Assembly (NCBI RefSeq): GCF_022559625.1
Contig: NZ_CP042288.1
Coordinates: 1,140,409 to 1,204,408, forward strand
Direction: 5' to 3'
Origin: Aquisalinus flavus
Lineage (GTDB): Bacteria > Pseudomonadota > Alphaproteobacteria > Caulobacterales > Parvularculaceae
Length of the DNA stretch: 64,000 nt
The position numbers and the translations under genes were made by a program. Position 1 is the stretch's first letter. Each line of letters starts with the position of its first letter. The notes below the pieces were generated by a model. It made no database searches. It saw nothing but the letters and a program-made list of their open reading frames with translations, and was not told the DNA's origin. Positions 8,507 to 18,900 of the stretch are shown piece after piece.

Positions 8507-8547
8507 GGCTTCCTGTCTTCCTCTTGGTTAGCGTCGCACTCTAGGGA

Positions 8548-9990
8548 CTATTTTATACTTTGATAAGCATCGAGGGCATTCTGCCGCGCCTGCTTGTGGT
8601 CGACCATTGGCTCCGGATAGGTCCTGCCCAACTCGACACCGGCCTTTTTCAGCACGTCTTTCGGCGCGTCCCATGGCGTGTGGATGTGCTTTGCCGGCAG
8701 GTCTCTGAGTTCCTCCACATACTTACGAACGTAGTCACCGTCCGGATCAAATCTTTCGCCCTGTGTCATCGGATTGAAGATGCGGAAATAGGGGGCGGCA
8801 TCAGCGCCACAGCCGGCGATCCATTGCCACGAGGCGGTGTTGTTCGCCTCGTCTGCATCGACCAGCGTGTCCCAGAACCACATCATGCCGTCGCGCCAGT
8901 CGAGCAGCAGGTGCTTGACCAGAAACGACCCGACCACCATGCGGATGCGATTATGCATCCAGCCCTCGCGCCATAGCTGGCGCATCCCGGCATCGACGAT
9001 GGGATAGCCGGTCTGTCCCTTTTTCCAGGCTTCCAGTTTTTTCTCGCTGTGCTCCCACGGGAAGTCGCGAAACTTCTCCATCAGCTCCTTCTTGTGCATC
9101 TCCGGATTGAAATAGATCAGCGAGTAGGAGAATTCGCGCCAGGCAATTTCGGACAGGAACACGTCGCCCTGTGAATCCGGCACTTCGCCAGCGCTGATTT
9201 TGTTGCGCACCAGATGCCAGATCTGGACCGGGCTGATCTCGCCGAAATGCAGATGCGGGGAGAGGCGGCTCGTGCCGTTCCTGTCCGGCCGGTTGCGGTC
9301 ATCCTTGTAGCTGTCGACAGGACCATCGAGGAAATTCCGCAGGGCGGACATGGCACCTTTTTCACCAGGCTCCCAGACCTCTTCGAAACCCTTGGCCCAG
9401 TTCGGCTTAGTCGGCAGCAGGGCCCAGTCGGACAGCGTGTCGGTGGCGGGATAGCGGGACGGACCGTCGATCTTGCGGATAGCGGTCACTGTGTCGCGCA
9501 CGTTGCCTTGTGATTTCAGCGCTTTCCAGAACGGGGTGAAAACACGATAGGGGCCGCCGGATTTGGTTTCGATATCCCATGGCTCATAGAGCAGGCGGCC
9601 ATTGCAACTCGTCACCCTGATTTCGTCGTCTTCAAGGGACTTCTTCAACGCCTTGTCCGCCTCGACCTGCCACTTGGCGTAGCGCCGGTTCCAGAAGACC
9701 TGGCTGGCGCCGATCTCCTGCACCAGCTTGGGGATGATCTCCTTGGCATCCCCGCGACGCAGGACCAGCGTCGACCCGGCGCTTTTTAGCTGCTCGCCGA
9801 GACTGTCCAGAGATTTATGCAGCCACCAGCGTGACGCGCTGCCATAGGCCATATCGCCCGGCGTTACGTCATCGAGGACGAAGACGGGAACGACCGGCTG
9901 GCCGGTATCGATCGCCGCGCGCAAGGCGGGATTGTCGTCGAGGCGCAGGTCCTGACGGAACCAGAAGAGGACTGGAGAGGTGGAAGACAT
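8548..9990 (-). CDS. phrA: Class I CPD photolyase
   Basis: A 480-residue deoxyribodipyrimidine photolyase that uses blue light and FADH- to split cyclobutane pyrimidine dimers. The antenna domain begins VLFWFRQDLRLDDNPALRAA; the FAD/DNA domain holds WREFSYSLIYF and the conserved NTASWQWIAGCGADAAPYFR followed by FNPMTQGERFDPDG. The ATG at 9990 has GGGGA just upstream. It is the second gene of a minus-strand run DUF3089, phrA, cfa, small membrane protein. No RpoE/ChrR-type TGATCC...TAAG promoter was found in the 81 bp upstream. Together with phrB the strain should repair both main UV lesions. Confidence 0.95.
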   Translation of the reverse strand: MSSTSPVLFWFRQDLRLDDNPALRAAIDTGQPVVPVFVLDDVTPGDMAYGSASRWWLHKSLDSLGEQLKSAGSTLVLRRGDAKEIIPKLVQEIGASQVFWNRRYAKWQVEADKALKKSLEDDEIRVTSCNGRLLYEPWDIETKSGGPYRVFTPFWKALKSQGNVRDTVTAIRKIDGPSRYPATDTLSDWALLPTKPNWAKGFEEVWEPGEKGAMSALRNFLDGPVDSYKDDRNRPDRNGTSRLSPHLHFGEISPVQIWHLVRNKISAGEVPDSQGDVFLSEIAWREFSYSLIYFNPEMHKKELMEKFRDFPWEHSEKKLEAWKKGQTGYPIVDAGMRQLWREGWMHNRIRMVVGSFLVKHLLLDWRDGMMWFWDTLVDADEANNTASWQWIAGCGADAAPYFRIFNPMTQGERFDPDGDYVRKYVEELRDLPAKHIHTPWDAPKDVLKKAGVELGRTYPEPMVDHKQARQNALDAYQSIK

Positions 9991-10071
9991 TGATCCCCGG
10001 TGAAAAATTCAAACTCAACCCGGTGAAATAGACCGACGTGAGAGGGAGGCCAGTATGACCACACCGGATCG

Positions 10072-11259
10072 TTATTCGACGTCCGGCACCTTGTTGATCG
10101 GCGAGACTTCGAGCTCGACGGGCGCCATCATGGGCGGCGCCATGGTCGCCTCCTCGGCCCTGATTTCCTGCAGCGCCGCCAGACGCGCCCGTGCATTCTG
10201 GCGTATATCCTCGTAGAACAGGTTGAAATTGAGCGGCGCCCATTGGCGGCCGAACCAGCGCGGGTGTTTCAGCCAGCCGGCTGACGGCATCGGCACAACG
10301 ACAATGCCATCCTGGCACGTCGCCGACACGGCTCTTTCGACCAGGACCGGTTGCTCGCCGAAGGGCATGCCGGTCGCCGACGCTGCGCCGAGATGCCGCT
10401 CCCGGCTGACCTCACGATCCCCCGGCCGCCAGCTGAGAGGGTTGGTACAAAGCAGCTCGCGATCTTCCGGTGCCTGCAGATCGCCGTTGCTGTCCCAGCC
10501 GAGCTCGCGATTACGCGTACGCCACATCTCGTTCTCCAGCCGTCTCGAATAGGCGGTCCAGGAAATAACGCAGCGGACGTCATCAGGCCGCTCGCAGGCG
10601 GACGTGTTGGCAAGGGCATAATTGAACAGATCAAGTGGCGTGGCCTGATTAATGAGGTACGCCGCGATCAGCCGGCGGCGCAGGGCCTCGTCATCCTGAA
10701 AATAATCCATCAGGAGGCGCTGGGCATGCAGTCCGCCCTGTCCGTAGCCGACGATAAAGATCGGACGCTCCGGCCCAATGCGCGTCATGAAACTCTCGAA
10801 GGCCCGTGCGACATCGTCATAAGCCAGCTTTCGCGACTCGCGACCGGGATGCTTGAAGGTAAAGAACGCATACAACGTCGCCTGCCGGTAATAGGGAGCA
10901 TAGATGTCGCCGACCCCGGCAAACGGGCCGGCCTCATTCGGCAAAGCCGTCTTCATCGTCAAATTGCCGGCGACGCTGTCGTCTACCGGCGCATTCCACT
11001 CTTCGCGGCTCGCATAGGTCGTGCTGTGAATATAAAATGCAGCGGCCTTCTCGTCGCCGTCGGTCGCGGACCCGGTCGGCAGCATCGCCCAATTGTCATC
11101 AACCGAGTAATCCGGCGCAGGGGGCGGCGCATAGGTCTCGTAGGGCGTCTTCGGGTTGAGCAGAAACAGGATAAGGTTTTCCTGCAGGGCAAAGGCCGCG
11201 AGACCGATGACCACGACGAAGGCGAGGGATACCGAACTGATAATCCAGCGAAGCGTCAT
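10072..11259 (-). CDS. DUF3089 alpha/beta-hydrolase-fold protein with altered catalytic positions
   Basis: A 395-residue protein with an N-terminal membrane anchor (residues ~7-30) and then a DUF3089 alpha/beta-hydrolase domain. The expected nucleophile elbow, usually GxSQG, reads GYGQGG at residues 171-176, so the serine is glycine 173. Near the C-terminus the family's usual HxxDYxLF motif reads APLNFNLF, placing Ala341 and Asn344 where His and Asp are normally found; I recall that consensus rather than having aligned it. The core is intact and there is no frameshift, so this looks like a maintained non-enzymatic member. The start has AGAGAG upstream. It precedes phrA by 81 bp on the same strand. 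The C-terminal tail after residue 365 is Met/Pro-rich. Confidence 0.8.
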   Translation of the reverse strand: MTLRWIISSVSLAFVVVIGLAAFALQENLILFLLNPKTPYETYAPPPAPDYSVDDNWAMLPTGSATDGDEKAAAFYIHSTTYASREEWNAPVDDSVAGNLTMKTALPNEAGPFAGVGDIYAPYYRQATLYAFFTFKHPGRESRKLAYDDVARAFESFMTRIGPERPIFIVGYGQGGLHAQRLLMDYFQDDEALRRRLIAAYLINQATPLDLFNYALANTSACERPDDVRCVISWTAYSRRLENEMWRTRNRELGWDSNGDLQAPEDRELLCTNPLSWRPGDREVSRERHLGAASATGMPFGEQPVLVERAVSATCQDGIVVVPMPSAGWLKHPRWFGRQWAPLNFNLFYEDIRQNARARLAALQEIRAEEATMAPPMMAPVELEVSPINKVPDVE

Positions 11260-11484
11260 TCAAACTCTCTTTAGCCGCAGGCAAGGATACCGGCCTTCGT
11301 CATACCCAACAAGTCAACGTCGCAAAGATAGAAAAATTCTTCATACATTACAGGAATTTACTCCGGCTGCCGCAAAAAGGCTCAGATAAGGCGGGAAAAT
11401 CATTATATAGGAACGACACTATGCGACAAAAGTCAGGCGTCGCGCCGTCTGACCAGCAGCAAGGCAACGTGAGGGGACAGTCCA

Positions 11485-12291
11485 TTGCCCGACAACAAGA
11501 AGAAAGATGACGGCTCGATCCTGCTGAAAACGCAGAAGCCCGGCTTCTTTGCGCGCATGCGCAATAACTTCCTTACCGGCATCGTTGTCGCTGCCCCGAT
11601 CGGCATCACCTTCTGGCTGATCTGGCTGTTCATCACCGGGCCTGTCGCGAGCCTCGACGAGACGGTACGCGGCTTTCTGCCCAGCCAATTCACCCCGACC
11701 CAGTTCCTCGAATATCTGCCGGGCTTCGGCCTGATCATGGCGATGATTGCGCTCATCCTTCTGGGCGCCCTGGCGAAGAATTTCATCGGCCGGTCGCTGA
11801 TCAGCTTCGGCGAGCGGCTGGTCGATTCGATTCCCGGCGTGCGTAATCTTTATGGCTTCTTCAAGAACGTGTTCGAGATGGCGCTGCAGCAGTCGGAACG
11901 GTCGTTCAAGGAAGTTGCGGTTCTGGAGTATCCCCGTCCCGGCCTCTGGGCGCTGGCCTTCGTCGTGACCAAGACCAAAGGCGAGGTCTCCTACAAGCTG
12001 CGCGACGCCAGTGATGACATGGTCAGCGTGTTCATCCCGACAACGCCGAACCCGACATCGGGCTTCCTGTTGTTCGTGCCCCAGAAAGACCTCAGGATTC
12101 TCGACATGAGCGTGGAGGATGGCGCCAAGCTGATCTTCTCCGCAGGCCTCGTGACGCCGGGCTATGATCCCGACGATTATATCGAACAGCTGGAAGAGGC
12201 GGCGGCAAAAGCGTCCGGCGAAAGCGAAAAATCCAAGCGCGGCCTGCCCTTCAATATCGGCCGTAAAGGCAAGAAAGACGGCAAGGACTAG
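11485..12291 (+). CDS. DUF502 family membrane protein
   Basis: A 268-residue DUF502 protein of unknown biochemical role. Two membrane segments are visible at ~28-52 (FLTGIVVAAPIGITFWLIWL and on) and ~76-98, followed by the family hallmark VDSIPGVRNLYGFFKNVFE and a soluble beta-rich domain containing FIPTTPNPTSGFLLFVP. The last ~35 residues are a charged Lys/Ser/Gly tail. The start is TTG 11485, supported by GAGGGGA seven bases upstream; there is no in-frame ATG nearby. It is a single gene between divergent DUF3089 and convergent recG. A weak stem-loop lies after its stop. Confidence 0.85.
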   Translation: MPDNKKKDDGSILLKTQKPGFFARMRNNFLTGIVVAAPIGITFWLIWLFITGPVASLDETVRGFLPSQFTPTQFLEYLPGFGLIMAMIALILLGALAKNFIGRSLISFGERLVDSIPGVRNLYGFFKNVFEMALQQSERSFKEVAVLEYPRPGLWALAFVVTKTKGEVSYKLRDASDDMVSVFIPTTPNPTSGFLLFVPQKDLRILDMSVEDGAKLIFSAGLVTPGYDPDDYIEQLEEAAAKASGESEKSKRGLPFNIGRKGKKDGKD

Positions 12292-12314
12292 ATGTGGGCT
12301 TTCAATAGGTTGTC

Positions 12315-12334
12315 CAGTCGGGATCGTCCGACTG
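12315..12334 (+). terminator. Stem-loop after the DUF502 gene
   Basis: A perfect 7-bp stem (CAGTCGG/CCGACTG) around a 6-base loop lies 24 bp after the DUF502 stop. There is no T-run on either side, so an intrinsic terminator is only possible. The rest of the 196-bp gap to recG shows no gene or motif that I recognise. Confidence 0.3.
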
Positions 12335-12487
12335 TTGGAAAGTTGATCGTCTCGAGGGTCTTCGAGCCGGGTATATGTATCCATCCGGACCCAGGCTGCT
12401 TGAGCGCCGCTGTAGACCAGACCACGGCCGAGCGTGTCTTTCCTGCGTGGACCATTTTGCGCGGACCATGGCTTGCATTTTCGCAGT

Positions 12488-14587
12488 TTACCCCGAGCGC
12501 AACAGCTTGACCGCGTCATCGCGACTGAACAGGTAAAGCAGGTGACGCAGGGCCTCGCCGCGCGGGGTCTTCAGGTCGGGGTCTTCCTCGACCACCAGGC
12601 TGGCATCATCCCATGCCATATCGAGCAAGCGTGAATGGGCGCCGACATCGGCAAGACGGAAAACCGGAAAGCCGGACTGGGCCGACCCAAGAGCGTCGCC
12701 GGCACCGCGCAAACGCAGGTCTTCCTCGGCAATCAGGAACCCGTCTTCGGTCTCCCTCAGAATATTCAGCCGGGCCTTCGCCGTGTCGCCAAGCTGGCCG
12801 CTTTCGCCCGCCTTGTACAGGAGGAGGCAGGTGGATGCCTTGTCGCCGCGCCCGACCCGACCGCGCAACTGGTGCAATTGGGCGAGGCCGAACCGTTCGG
12901 CATGTTCGATCACCATGATCGTGGCCGCCGGCGCGTTCACCCCGACTTCGATCACGGTCGTCGCGACCAGCACCCGGATAGTGCCATTATAGAATGCTTC
13001 GACCACAGCATCCTTTTCTTCCGACTTCATCTTGCCGTGGACAAGCCCGACCCGGTCTCCGAGATGCTGTAACAGGTCGCCAAAGCGGGCCTCGACCGAG
13101 GTCAGGTCGATCATGTCGGAGGTCTCGACCAGCGGGCAGACCCAATAGACCTGCTCGCCTTTCTCGACCGCGCGGGAAACAGCGCCGATAACCTGGTCGA
13201 CCTTGTCCAGCGGCACGGCGCGGGTGTCGACCGGCTTGCGCCCCGGCGGCTTCTCCTTGATCTGGCTGACCTCCATATCGCCATAGGTGGTCAGGGCGAG
13301 CGTGCGCGGGATCGGCGTTGCCGTCATCACCAGAACATCTGCGCGGCGCCCCTTGTCCTGCAGCGCGACGCGCTGGTGCACGCCGAAGCGGTGCTGCTCG
13401 TCGATGATGACCAGACCCAGGTCGTCATAGAGCACATCTTGGGAGAATACCGCATGGGTGCCTATGAGGATATTGATATAACCCTTTGCAAGTCCTGAGA
13501 GTTTGGCGGCTCGCTGTTGTCCCTTGTCACGGCCGGTGAGCATCTCGACCGTGATATTGGTCTCCTTCAGCAAAGGCTCGATCGATGCGAAATGCTGGCG
13601 CGCAAGGATTTCCGTCGGTGCCATCATCACCGCCTGCGACCCGGTCTCGATCGCTGCCAGCATCGCCATCAGCGCGACCACCGTCTTGCCTGAGCCGACA
13701 TCGCCCTGAAGTAGCCGCACCATGCGATGGGACGCGGCCATATCAGAGAGAATATCGTCGAGCGCCCTTGTCTGGTCGCCCGTCAGGCGGAAGGGCAGCG
13801 CCTTGGCGACCTCGTTGCGCAAATGCCCGTCGCCCTTGCGCGACCTGCCGGCAGTCTTGCGGCGCTGGCGGCGGATCAGCGCGAGGGCGAGCTGGTTCGC
13901 CAGCAATTCATCATAGGCGAGCCGTTGGCGCGTGATCGATTGCGGGTTGAGATCGAGATCGCTTGCCGGCGCATGGGCGGCCCTGATCGCTTCCTGCCAG
14001 CCGGGCCATTTCTCGGTGGTCATGATGTCCCCGCGCATCCAGTCGGGCAGGGCGGGCGCCCGCCCGGCCGCTTCCTGCGCCGCCTTGCGCATGGTCTTTG
14101 CCGCCAGCCCCTCGGTCAGCGGATAGACCGGCTCGATCAGGGGCATCTCGTCGGCCTTGCCGGGCTCGACGATGTAATCCGGATGGGTCATCTGCAGCGC
14201 GGCACCATAGCGCTCGACCCGGCCGGAGACGATGCGCTTTTCCCCTTCGGGCAGCACCCGCATGAGATAGTCCGGACGGGCATGGAAGAAGACCAGCGTG
14301 ACATAGCCGGTCTCATCGGAGCACAGCACCTTATAGGGGAGGCGCTGCCGGCCCTTGGGTGGCGGTGCATGCTTGTCGACGCTGACCGTAAGAGTGACCA
14401 GCCGGCCTTCGTCGGCGGTCATGATCTGCGGGCGATAGGACCGGTCGATGACGCCGGACGGGAGCGTCAGCATCACGTCGATGACGCGCGGGCCCGCCAC
14501 CTTGCCGATCAGGGCCGCGACTTTGGGCCCGACACCGGCGAGGCTCGTCACATCGGCAAACAGGGGATTGAGGCTTTCGGGACGCAT
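12488..14587 (-). CDS. recG: ATP-dependent DNA helicase RecG
   Basis: A 699-residue superfamily 2 helicase that remodels stalled replication forks and branch-migrates Holliday junctions. The N-terminal wedge/OB domain (LAGVGPKVAALIGKVAG near residue 18) is followed by Walker A GDVGSGKT at about residue 297, the DEQHRFG Walker B box near 396, TATPIPRT, and QLRGRVGRG in the second RecA lobe. Length fits the family. It is divergent from sdhE across 83 bp, a common alphaproteobacterial arrangement of recG-sdhE-mfd. Confidence 0.96.
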   Translation of the reverse strand: MRPESLNPLFADVTSLAGVGPKVAALIGKVAGPRVIDVMLTLPSGVIDRSYRPQIMTADEGRLVTLTVSVDKHAPPPKGRQRLPYKVLCSDETGYVTLVFFHARPDYLMRVLPEGEKRIVSGRVERYGAALQMTHPDYIVEPGKADEMPLIEPVYPLTEGLAAKTMRKAAQEAAGRAPALPDWMRGDIMTTEKWPGWQEAIRAAHAPASDLDLNPQSITRQRLAYDELLANQLALALIRRQRRKTAGRSRKGDGHLRNEVAKALPFRLTGDQTRALDDILSDMAASHRMVRLLQGDVGSGKTVVALMAMLAAIETGSQAVMMAPTEILARQHFASIEPLLKETNITVEMLTGRDKGQQRAAKLSGLAKGYINILIGTHAVFSQDVLYDDLGLVIIDEQHRFGVHQRVALQDKGRRADVLVMTATPIPRTLALTTYGDMEVSQIKEKPPGRKPVDTRAVPLDKVDQVIGAVSRAVEKGEQVYWVCPLVETSDMIDLTSVEARFGDLLQHLGDRVGLVHGKMKSEEKDAVVEAFYNGTIRVLVATTVIEVGVNAPAATIMVIEHAERFGLAQLHQLRGRVGRGDKASTCLLLYKAGESGQLGDTAKARLNILRETEDGFLIAEEDLRLRGAGDALGSAQSGFPVFRLADVGAHSRLLDMAWDDASLVVEEDPDLKTPRGEALRHLLYLFSRDDAVKLLRSG

Positions 14588-14670
14588 GAGAACAAATAGC
14601 GATAATTTGCCCCGCTCGCCAAGGGGATTGCGGAGATGACCTTTTCAACCGAACGGACTACATAGGCGTC

Positions 14671-14964
14671 ATGACCGATACACAGCTGACAGACCCGCAC
14701 CGAAAGCAACTGCTCTACCGCGCCATGCACCGTGGCTTCAAGGAAGCCGATATCGTCATCGGCCGATTTGCGAAGCAGAACCTCGCCACCATGACCGATG
14801 CGCAGGTGAGAGAATTCGAGGGCCTGCTCGATGTGCCCGACCAGGATCTCTACGCCTGGATCATCGGCCGTGTGCCCGTCCCGGCAAATTTCGAGGGCGA
14901 GGTCATGACCATGTTGCAGGCCTTCCCGGTTGCCGACAGCATCGCGGCGGAAAGCCAGAGCTGA
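14671..14964 (+). CDS. sdhE: FAD assembly factor SdhE (succinate dehydrogenase assembly)
   Basis: A 97-residue DUF339/YgfY-family protein that promotes covalent FAD attachment to SdhA. The signature is visible as RAMHRGFKEADIVIGRFA (the RGxxExD region) with the later FEGLLDVPDQDLYAWI. The stop shares its last base with the ATG of the next gene (TGATG), so the two are translationally coupled. It lies between recG and mfd. Confidence 0.9.
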   Translation: MTDTQLTDPHRKQLLYRAMHRGFKEADIVIGRFAKQNLATMTDAQVREFEGLLDVPDQDLYAWIIGRVPVPANFEGEVMTMLQAFPVADSIAAESQS

Positions 14965-15908
14965 TGGCAAGATCGCCATCTGGGCCGGGGGACAGCGGCG
15001 CGCCTGTCACCCGGCGTCAGGCCATCGCCACAGGGCTTGCGGTCGGCAGCGGACTGATGAACCAGCCTGCCAATGCTCAAACGCATGAGGCATCACCTCG
15101 CATCGAGCAATATCAGCCGTTTACGGACAGGTTTCTGTTTGAAAACTCAGGGTTCAGCCATCCCGTCTACAAGGCTGGCGAAGGGCCCGGCGTCCTCCTG
15201 ATGCATGAAATGCCCGGCATGGTGCCGGAGTTCTGGCGGCTGGCTGAATGGATCCGGGATGCCGGCTTCACTGTCTATGCACCCGACCTTTATGCCGACA
15301 CCCTTGAAACGCCGATGCGCACTTCTTTGGCAGGCAACGGACTGCGCGCCTGCATTTCCAGAGAAATCCATCTCTTTGCGAAAAACGATTCGAGCCCGGT
15401 TACCGTCTGGCTGCGGGCCTTGGCGGCAAAGATGCATGAGGAATGCGGTGGCCCCGGTATTGGCGCGATAGGCTTGTGCATGACCGGTAATTTCGCCCTG
15501 TCGCTGGCGCTGGAGAAAGGCGTCATCGCACCGGTCTCCTCGGAACCATCTCTGCCGCTGGGCCTGTCCAATCGCGCCCATGCAGCGCTGCATCTGAGCA
15601 AGGAAGAACAACAGGCCCTGCGAGACAGGGCAGACGTACCGGTCATGGCACTTCGGTTCAAGGGCGATCCGGTCTGTCGCAAGGCGCGGTTCGACGCGCT
15701 GGAAGAGTTGGTGGGCACGGACCGGTTGATCCGGATAGAGCTTGAGGACGAACACAAGAACCCCAACGGAAACAACTTCCCGCACGCAGTGCTGACCAAG
15801 GACCTGATTGACGAGGAGGGCTCTGTCACTCGCGCCAAAAAGGACGAGGTCATTGCCCATCTCCAGCGCATCCTGTTGCCGGAGGCTGACCCCGCGCCCT
15901 TGCCCTGA
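14964..15908 (+). CDS. Exported dienelactone-hydrolase-family protein with Cys nucleophile
   Basis: A 314-residue alpha/beta-hydrolase of the dienelactone hydrolase type. The N-terminus has a Tat-like signal (TRRQAIATGLAVGSGLM, then a PANAQ cleavage region), so it is probably periplasmic. The nucleophile elbow reads GLCMTGNF, with cysteine where most hydrolases have serine, as usual in this family; candidate partners are Asp in FKGDPVC and His in NNFPHAVL. The substrate is unknown. Its ATG overlaps the sdhE stop by one base, and mfd starts 75 bp downstream. Confidence is good for the family and low for substrate. Confidence 0.8.
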   Translation: MARSPSGPGDSGAPVTRRQAIATGLAVGSGLMNQPANAQTHEASPRIEQYQPFTDRFLFENSGFSHPVYKAGEGPGVLLMHEMPGMVPEFWRLAEWIRDAGFTVYAPDLYADTLETPMRTSLAGNGLRACISREIHLFAKNDSSPVTVWLRALAAKMHEECGGPGIGAIGLCMTGNFALSLALEKGVIAPVSSEPSLPLGLSNRAHAALHLSKEEQQALRDRADVPVMALRFKGDPVCRKARFDALEELVGTDRLIRIELEDEHKNPNGNNFPHAVLTKDLIDEEGSVTRAKKDEVIAHLQRILLPEADPAPLP

Positions 15909-15983
15909 ACCGCAGTCAACGCTAGGTCACCTTTTCGACACGCGGCGCCAATCCGGGCGACCGCGTTTTTGCCGTGAGCGACT

Positions 15984-18900
15984 ATGGCCCTGCAGTCCCT
16001 GACCAAAGAGATTTCCGCCGACAAGGCATGGCGCGACGACGCGATGCTGACCGTTCATGGCGCGCCCGAAGGGGCGGATGCTTTGGCGATCGCGCATGCA
16101 GCACAGACCCGGGGCGGCATCGTCACCCATATCGCGCGCGATGCGGGCAGGGCGGCAGCGACCGCCTCCGCCATCGCCTATTTTGCCAGTGACGTGCCGG
16201 TGATGAGCTTTCCGGCCTGGGATTGCCTGCCCTATGACCGCGTCTCGCCCTCGGCCGACATCACGGCGCAGCGCATGGCGGTACTCTCGGCGCTGACCCA
16301 TCATGACGGCAGGACGCCGTTAGTCATCGTCACCTCGGTCAATGCCGCGCTGCTGCGCACACCGCCGCGCGGCCTGATCGAAAGCGCCAGTTTCTCGGCC
16401 AAGCCGGGATCGGTTGTTGATATCGACAGCCTGACCGGCTTCCTGCTGGCCAATGGCTATTCCCGCTCCTCGACCGTGCGCGAGGCCGGCGAGTTCGCCG
16501 TGCGCGGTGGCCTGATCGACATTTTTCCGCCAGGCGCGGAAGAGCCGCTGCGACTGGATTTCTTCGGCGATACGCTGGAGTCGATCCGCGCCTTCGATGC
16601 GGAGAACCAGCGCACCACCGCCCAGCGGCTCGAGATGACCCTCACCGCTGCGTCGGAAGTGCTGCTGACCGAGGACACGATCGCCCGTTTCCGCCGCAGC
16701 TTCCGGACCATGTTCGGCGCGGCGACCAATAACCCGCTGTACGAAGCGATCTCCGCCGGGCGCAAACATGCCGGGATGGAGCATTGGCTGCCGCTGTACT
16801 ACGAAGAGACCTCAACCCTGTTCGACTTCATTGGCGAGGGGCTCGTCTTCCTCGACCATCTCGGCTTCGATGCCGCCGGCGAGCGTCACGACCAAATCTG
16901 CGACTACTACAAGGCCCGAAAGGAAGATACGAGCGCGGCAGGCAAGGGCGAGTTTGCAACGCCCGCCTATTACCCCGTGCCCTATGGCGACCTCTATCTC
17001 TCGGCTGAGGACCTGAAGAAGACGCTTGAGCAGCTGCCGTTCCGGCCGCTCTCGCCTTTCGCCCCGGCAGACCATATCCGCGCCTTCGATTTCGGCGCCC
17101 GCCAGGGCCGCAGCTTCGCGGCCGAGCGCAGCGCCGGAAACATCAATATCTTCAATACGGTCGGCGAGCATATCAAGGCGCTGCAAAAAGCCGGCAAGCG
17201 CGTGCTGATCGCCGGGTGGAGCGACGGCTCTGCCGAGCGCATGCTGACGGTGATGAAAGATCACGGCCTGTCGGGCCTGCGCCGGTTCGAACGCTGGGCC
17301 GACGCGGCGCAAAGCGGCAAGGATGCCGTCGGCGTCGTCACCTTGCCGGTCGAACGTGGGTTCGAGCTGCCCGGCATCGCGATCATCGCCGAGCAGGACA
17401 TCCTTGGCGACCGCCTCGTGCGCCGGGGCAAGAAGAAGCGGGCCGACAATTTCCTCACCGAGGCCTCGACCCTGTCGCCGGGCGATCTCGTCGTGCATGT
17501 CGATCACGGCGTCGCCCGCTATGAGGGTCTGAAAACGCTCGACGTTTCAGGCGCACCGCATGACTGCCTTCATCTTGTCTATGCCGGCGGCGACAAGCTG
17601 TTCCTGCCGGTCGAGAATATCGAACTGCTCTCGCGCTTCGGGTCGGACGATCCGAACGGCCAGCTCGACCGTCTCGGTGGGGCCAGCTGGCAGAGCCGCA
17701 AGGCGCGGATGAAAGAGCGCATCCGCATGATGGCGGCGGAGCTGATCAAGATCGCTGCCCAGCGCAAGATGAAGAAGGCCGAAGTGTTGCAACCCCAGCA
17801 GGGCCCCTATGACGAGTTCTGTGCACGCTTCCCCTATGTCGAAACCGACGACCAGCTGCAGGCGATCACTGACGTGCTCGAAGACATGGAAGCGGGCACG
17901 CCGATGGACCGACTCGTCTGCGGCGATGTCGGCTTCGGCAAGACCGAGGTCGCCCTGCGCGCCGCGTTCATCGCGGCGATGGCGGGACGCCAGGTCGCGG
18001 TCGTCGCGCCGACCACGCTGCTGGTGCGCCAGCATTTTCGCAATTTCGTCGAGCGCTTTGCCGGCTTCCCGGTCAATGTCCGCCAGCTCTCGCGCATGGT
18101 CTCGGCCAAGGAGGCGAGCGCGACCCGCGCCGGTCTGACCGATGGCACGGTGGATATCGTCATCGGCACCCATGCGCTGTTGTCCAAGACGATCAAGTTC
18201 CGCGATCTCAGCCTCATGATCGTCGACGAGGAGCAGCATTTCGGCGTCAGGCACAAGGAGCGCCTGAAAGAGTACCGCTCAGACACCCATGTGCTGACCC
18301 TGACGGCAACGCCGATCCCGCGCACGCTGCAACTGTCGATGTCGGGCATTCGCGACCTGTCGCTGATCGCGACGCCGCCGGTCGACCGCCTGGCGATCCG
18401 CACCTCCATCGGCCCGTTCGATGGCGTCGTCGCCCGCGAAACGCTGCTGCGCGAGCACTATCGCGGCGGCCAGAGCTTCTTCGTTGCCCCGCGCGTGTCC
18501 GACCTGTCCACCATCTCGGAGTTTCTGACCGAACAAGTGCCGGAGGTGAAGTTCAAGCTCGCCCATGGCCAGATGGCCGCAAGCGAGCTGGAAGACATCA
18601 TGAACGCCTTCTATGAGGGCAAGTTCGACGTGCTGGTCGCGACCACGATTATCGAATCCGGCATCGACGTGCCGACGGCCAACACGCTGATCGTCTGGCG
18701 GGCGGACATGTTCGGTCTCGCCCAGCTCTACCAGATCAGGGGCCGGGTCGGGCGGTCCAAGGCACGGGCCTATGCCTATCTGACGACCAGCCCGCGCAAG
18801 AAGATGACCGCCGGCGCCGAGCGCCGACTGAAAGTGCTGCAATCCCTCGACACGCTGGGCGCGGGCTTCACGCTGGCAAGCCACGACCTCGACATTCGCG

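Noticed and set aside
11419..12519. A 366-codon minus-strand frame rich in Gln, His and Glu
   Set aside because: It is a shadow of the DUF502 gene in high-GC DNA; its composition is atypical and the opposite strand has membrane segments and family motifs.
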